The position numbers were made by a program, and so were the translations under genes. Below the pieces are notes generated by a model. It saw only the letters and a list, made by a program, of their open reading frames with translations. It did no database searches and was not told the DNA's origin. From Anaerolineaceae bacterium (lineage in GTDB: Bacteria; Chloroflexota; Anaerolineae; Anaerolineales; Anaerolineaceae): a stretch of DNA of 5,822 nt. Location: contig JAIOTF010000009.1 in NCBI GenBank assembly GCA_021107195.1, forward strand, positions 1 to 5,822, in the 5' to 3' direction. The stretch's first letter is position 1; the number at the start of each line of letters is the position of its first letter. Below, piece by piece: positions 5,022-5,822 of this stretch.

Positions 5022-5822
5022 ATGGCCAAATACAAACTTGTCAAAACAAACACACCGCCAATCTGGATGCGTCCATTGGTCCCGGTGCTGGCCTTGCTGG
5101 GCACCTTCATTCTCACCTCTGGCCTGATCATCTGGAGCAAAGCCAACCCATTTGAAACCTATTATCAATTTCTGATCGGTCCGCTCTCCACGCGGGTCAG
5201 CATTCTGGAAGTGCTGGTCAAGTCCACCCCGCTGATCCTGACCGGTGTAGCAGTAACCTTTGCTTTTGCCACCGGCTATTACAACATCGGAGCCGAAGGC
5301 CAGCTCTACGCCGGCGCCATTGCGGCCGCCGGTGTAGGCGTAGTGGTGGGAAATCTCCCCCCCGTTCTGGCAATCACCATCATGGTGGCGGGCGGCTTCG
5401 CGGCAGGCGTTGCATGGGCAATCATTCCGGCCTTGCTCAAGGTAAAACTGGCGGTGGATGAAGTCGTAACCACCCTGTTGCTCAACTCTGTAATGGCCTA
5501 TATCGTCAGCGCCCTGCTGAACGGCCCCTGGCGCGACCCCGCCTCTGGCTGGCCGCAGTCACCAGAAATTGCTGCAAGCGCACAGTTTCCCAAACTCATC
5601 GCCCGTTCCCGTCTCAACCTGGGCTTCCTGATCGCCATCGCCACCGTGATCGTGCTGTGGTTTGTACTGACCCGCACCGCCTTCGGCTTGAAAATGCGCG
5701 CCGTCGGCCTCGGAAAGCCGGCCGCCCGCTTTGCAGGCATCAACGTCGGGCGCACCACATTGATCGCTGCACTGATCAGCGGCGGCATCGCCGGCATCGC
5801 CGGTGTCGCCGAAGTGGCTGGC
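5022..5822 (+). CDS. BMP-family ABC transporter permease (3' partial)
   Basis: The frame is open to the end of the window, giving 267 residues without a stop; typical relatives are about 350 residues, so roughly a quarter is missing. The ATG follows AAGGAG (5006-5011) by ten bases and lies four bases after the ATPase stop. The protein is an inner-membrane channel subunit of the branched-chain amino acid/nucleoside-type permease family (BPD_transp_2). Visible features are hydrophobic segments near 17-37, 67-87, 93-112, 114-137, 150-167, 199-217 and 245-264. Conserved-looking motifs are YNIGAEGQLYAGAI (87-100), DEVVTTLLLNSVM (146-158) and RTAFGLKMRAVGLGKPAARFAGI (218-240); the last is the likely cytoplasmic loop that contacts the ATPase. 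These importers normally use two different permeases, so a second permease gene is expected just downstream. Confidence 0.93.
   Translation, partial: MAKYKLVKTNTPPIWMRPLVPVLALLGTFILTSGLIIWSKANPFETYYQFLIGPLSTRVSILEVLVKSTPLILTGVAVTFAFATGYYNIGAEGQLYAGAIAAAGVGVVVGNLPPVLAITIMVAGGFAAGVAWAIIPALLKVKLAVDEVVTTLLLNSVMAYIVSALLNGPWRDPASGWPQSPEIAASAQFPKLIARSRLNLGFLIAIATVIVLWFVLTRTAFGLKMRAVGLGKPAARFAGINVGRTTLIAALISGGIAGIAGVAEVAG

Noticed and set aside
5498..5797. 99-codon frame on the - strand opposite the permease gene
   Set aside because: The + strand frame is a clear permease with conserved motifs and hydrophobic segments.
1..5822. A novel defence, mobile or CRISPR-type system
   Set aside because: No transposase, integrase, nuclease, toxin, spaced direct-repeat array or phage gene is visible; the protein genes all belong to familiar metabolic and transport families.

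Overview
The window reads as an ordinary bacterial chromosome segment with every gene on the + strand. A Chloroflexota (Anaerolineae-like) host is my best guess. It rests on the lipoprotein leader followed by an Ala/Pro/Glu-rich linker, the moderately GC-rich coding sequence, and the long mannose-6-phosphate isomerase variant with an extra N-terminal domain. That assignment is inference from style, not from a marker gene.

Layout. Positions 1-1746 hold the 3' part of a class I mannose-6-phosphate isomerase fused to an N-terminal region that resembles a degenerate uridine-kinase-like P-loop domain. Its start lies before the window. Positions 1747-2422 form a 676-base AT-rich gap with no convincing protein gene but several signals. 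These are a near-consensus -10 box with a perfect 17-base palindrome lying against it, a predicted structured transcript of about 190 nt with a strong hairpin, and an intrinsic terminator at 2181-2207. They are followed by a pyrimidine-rich stretch, overlapping inverted repeats, a perfect but unused Shine-Dalgarno sequence, and the ribosome binding site of the next gene.

Positions 2423-5822 hold the start of a BMP-family (basic membrane protein, nucleoside-type) ABC importer. It consists of a lipoprotein solute-binding protein, a GC-rich hairpin in the short gap, a double-domain ATPase, and a permease cut off by the window end. The binding protein captures a solute at the outer face of the membrane, the permease forms the channel, and the ATPase drives uptake. 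Family members studied elsewhere mostly import purine nucleosides or related compounds. A second permease gene probably follows outside the window.

The most interesting part is the leader region. Promoter, palindrome, folded RNA and terminator sit in order upstream of the importer, which suggests that importer expression is controlled by transcription attenuation or that the segment makes a small RNA. I could not match it to any known riboswitch class. I see no phage, CRISPR, transposon or defence genes.
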